Shown here in pieces: positions 5,587-5,732 of a stretch of 5,732 nucleotides of DNA. The position numbers and the translations under genes are program-made. Source of the DNA: W0P28-013 sp963621145 (GTDB taxonomy: Bacteria; Bacteroidota; Bacteroidia; Bacteroidales; Paludibacteraceae); contig CAVFDI010000083.1 in NCBI GenBank assembly GCA_963621145.1, positions 1 through 5,732 on the forward strand. Reading direction: 5' to 3'. Positions within the stretch are counted from its first letter, which is position 1. Every line of letters begins with the position of its first letter. The notes below the pieces were generated by a model. It was not told where the DNA came from. It ran no database searches and saw nothing but the letters and a program-made list of their open reading frames with translations.

Positions 5587-5619
5587 CAAAGATACGATTT
5601 TTTTCGGTAAAGTGGCAAA
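5587..5619 (-). promoter_or_regulatory. Bacteroides-type sigma-ABfr promoter for adk
   Basis: On the minus strand TTTG (5619-5616) precedes TATCTTTG (5594-5587) by 21 bases. This matches the Bacteroidota consensus TTTG / TAnnTTTG with usual spacing, and the box is followed by CA as often seen. Transcription would begin near 5580. No comparable TAnnTTTG box was found in front of obg, murF or the aminotransferase gene. Confidence 0.75.
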
Positions 5620-5663
5620 TGCGATTTCGAACTTTTCGATAGCCAAATTCGCTGCAATTACAC

Positions 5664-5689
5664 ATGGCTTGTAGGGACGTGGCAACCAT
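5664..5689. repeat. Imperfect hairpin, possible REP-like fragment
   Basis: ATGG, a bulged C, then TTG (5664-5671) can pair with CAACCAT (5683-5689), giving 7 base pairs over an 11-base loop. The GTAGGGACGTGG inside recalls one half of REP-type palindromes in various genomes, but the other half is missing. It is placed next to a heptamer array. Weak on its own. Confidence 0.3.
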
Positions 5690-5691
5690 TT

Positions 5692-5716
5692 AATTGACAA
5701 TTGATAATTGACAATT
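5692..5716. repeat. Tandem heptamer array, unit AATTGAY, 3.6 copies
   Basis: The units AATTGAC, AATTGAT and AATTGAC are followed by AATT, with an exact 7-base period. AATTGACAATT is also a near palindrome. The unit type matches the pair at 96-109 at the far end of the window. It lies about 75 bases upstream of the adk -33 box. In 5717-5732 I see nothing, and no upstream gene is in view. Confidence 0.8.
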
Positions 5717-5732
5717 TTGCAACCTGAAACCT

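Overview
The window looks like a piece of a Bacteroidota chromosome, most likely Bacteroidales. Four things support this. There is a near-consensus Bacteroides-type promoter (TTTG, 21 bases, TATCTTTG) upstream of adk. Clear Shine-Dalgarno sequences are lacking. A small lipoprotein with a Cys-modified Rieske-like domain is present, of a kind I associate with this phylum. The adk then obg gene order also fits. No species can be named.

All five recognisable genes lie on the minus strand, so transcription runs from high to low coordinates: adk (adenylate kinase, 5443-4859), obg (ribosome-associated GTPase, 4606-3431), murF (peptidoglycan precursor ligase, 3199-1907), a small lipoprotein (1910-1461, TTG start, 4-base overlap with murF) and a class I aminotransferase (1299-97). 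These are mostly housekeeping functions: nucleotide energy balance, ribosome assembly, cell wall synthesis and amino acid metabolism. Only murF and the lipoprotein are tightly coupled. The only convincing promoter I see is in front of adk.

The unusual part is the non-coding DNA. The gaps are 96 (window edge), 161, 231, 252 and 289 bases, and all carry short repeated material. (1) There are tandem repeats with a 7-base period but different unit sequences (TCACTCC, TTGCTAC/TTGCGAC, AATTGAY, AATGAAH, TCTGAAA/TTTGAAA, AATTNNN). (2) One element of about 85-100 bases occurs twice in opposite orientation, in the adk-obg and obg-murF gaps, and keeps a CAAAC/GTTTG hairpin. (3) A short motif resembling CCAACTGCAGAAAA lies on the minus strand roughly 90-140 bases upstream of three successive genes. 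Three of the five genes end in an Asn codon plus stop formed from an AATT core, and a fourth stop abuts a heptamer run, so the repeats reach right to the gene ends.

I see no phage, transposase, CRISPR, tRNA or rRNA. I do not see a new multi-gene system. The best candidate for something undescribed is the mosaic intergenic repeat family.
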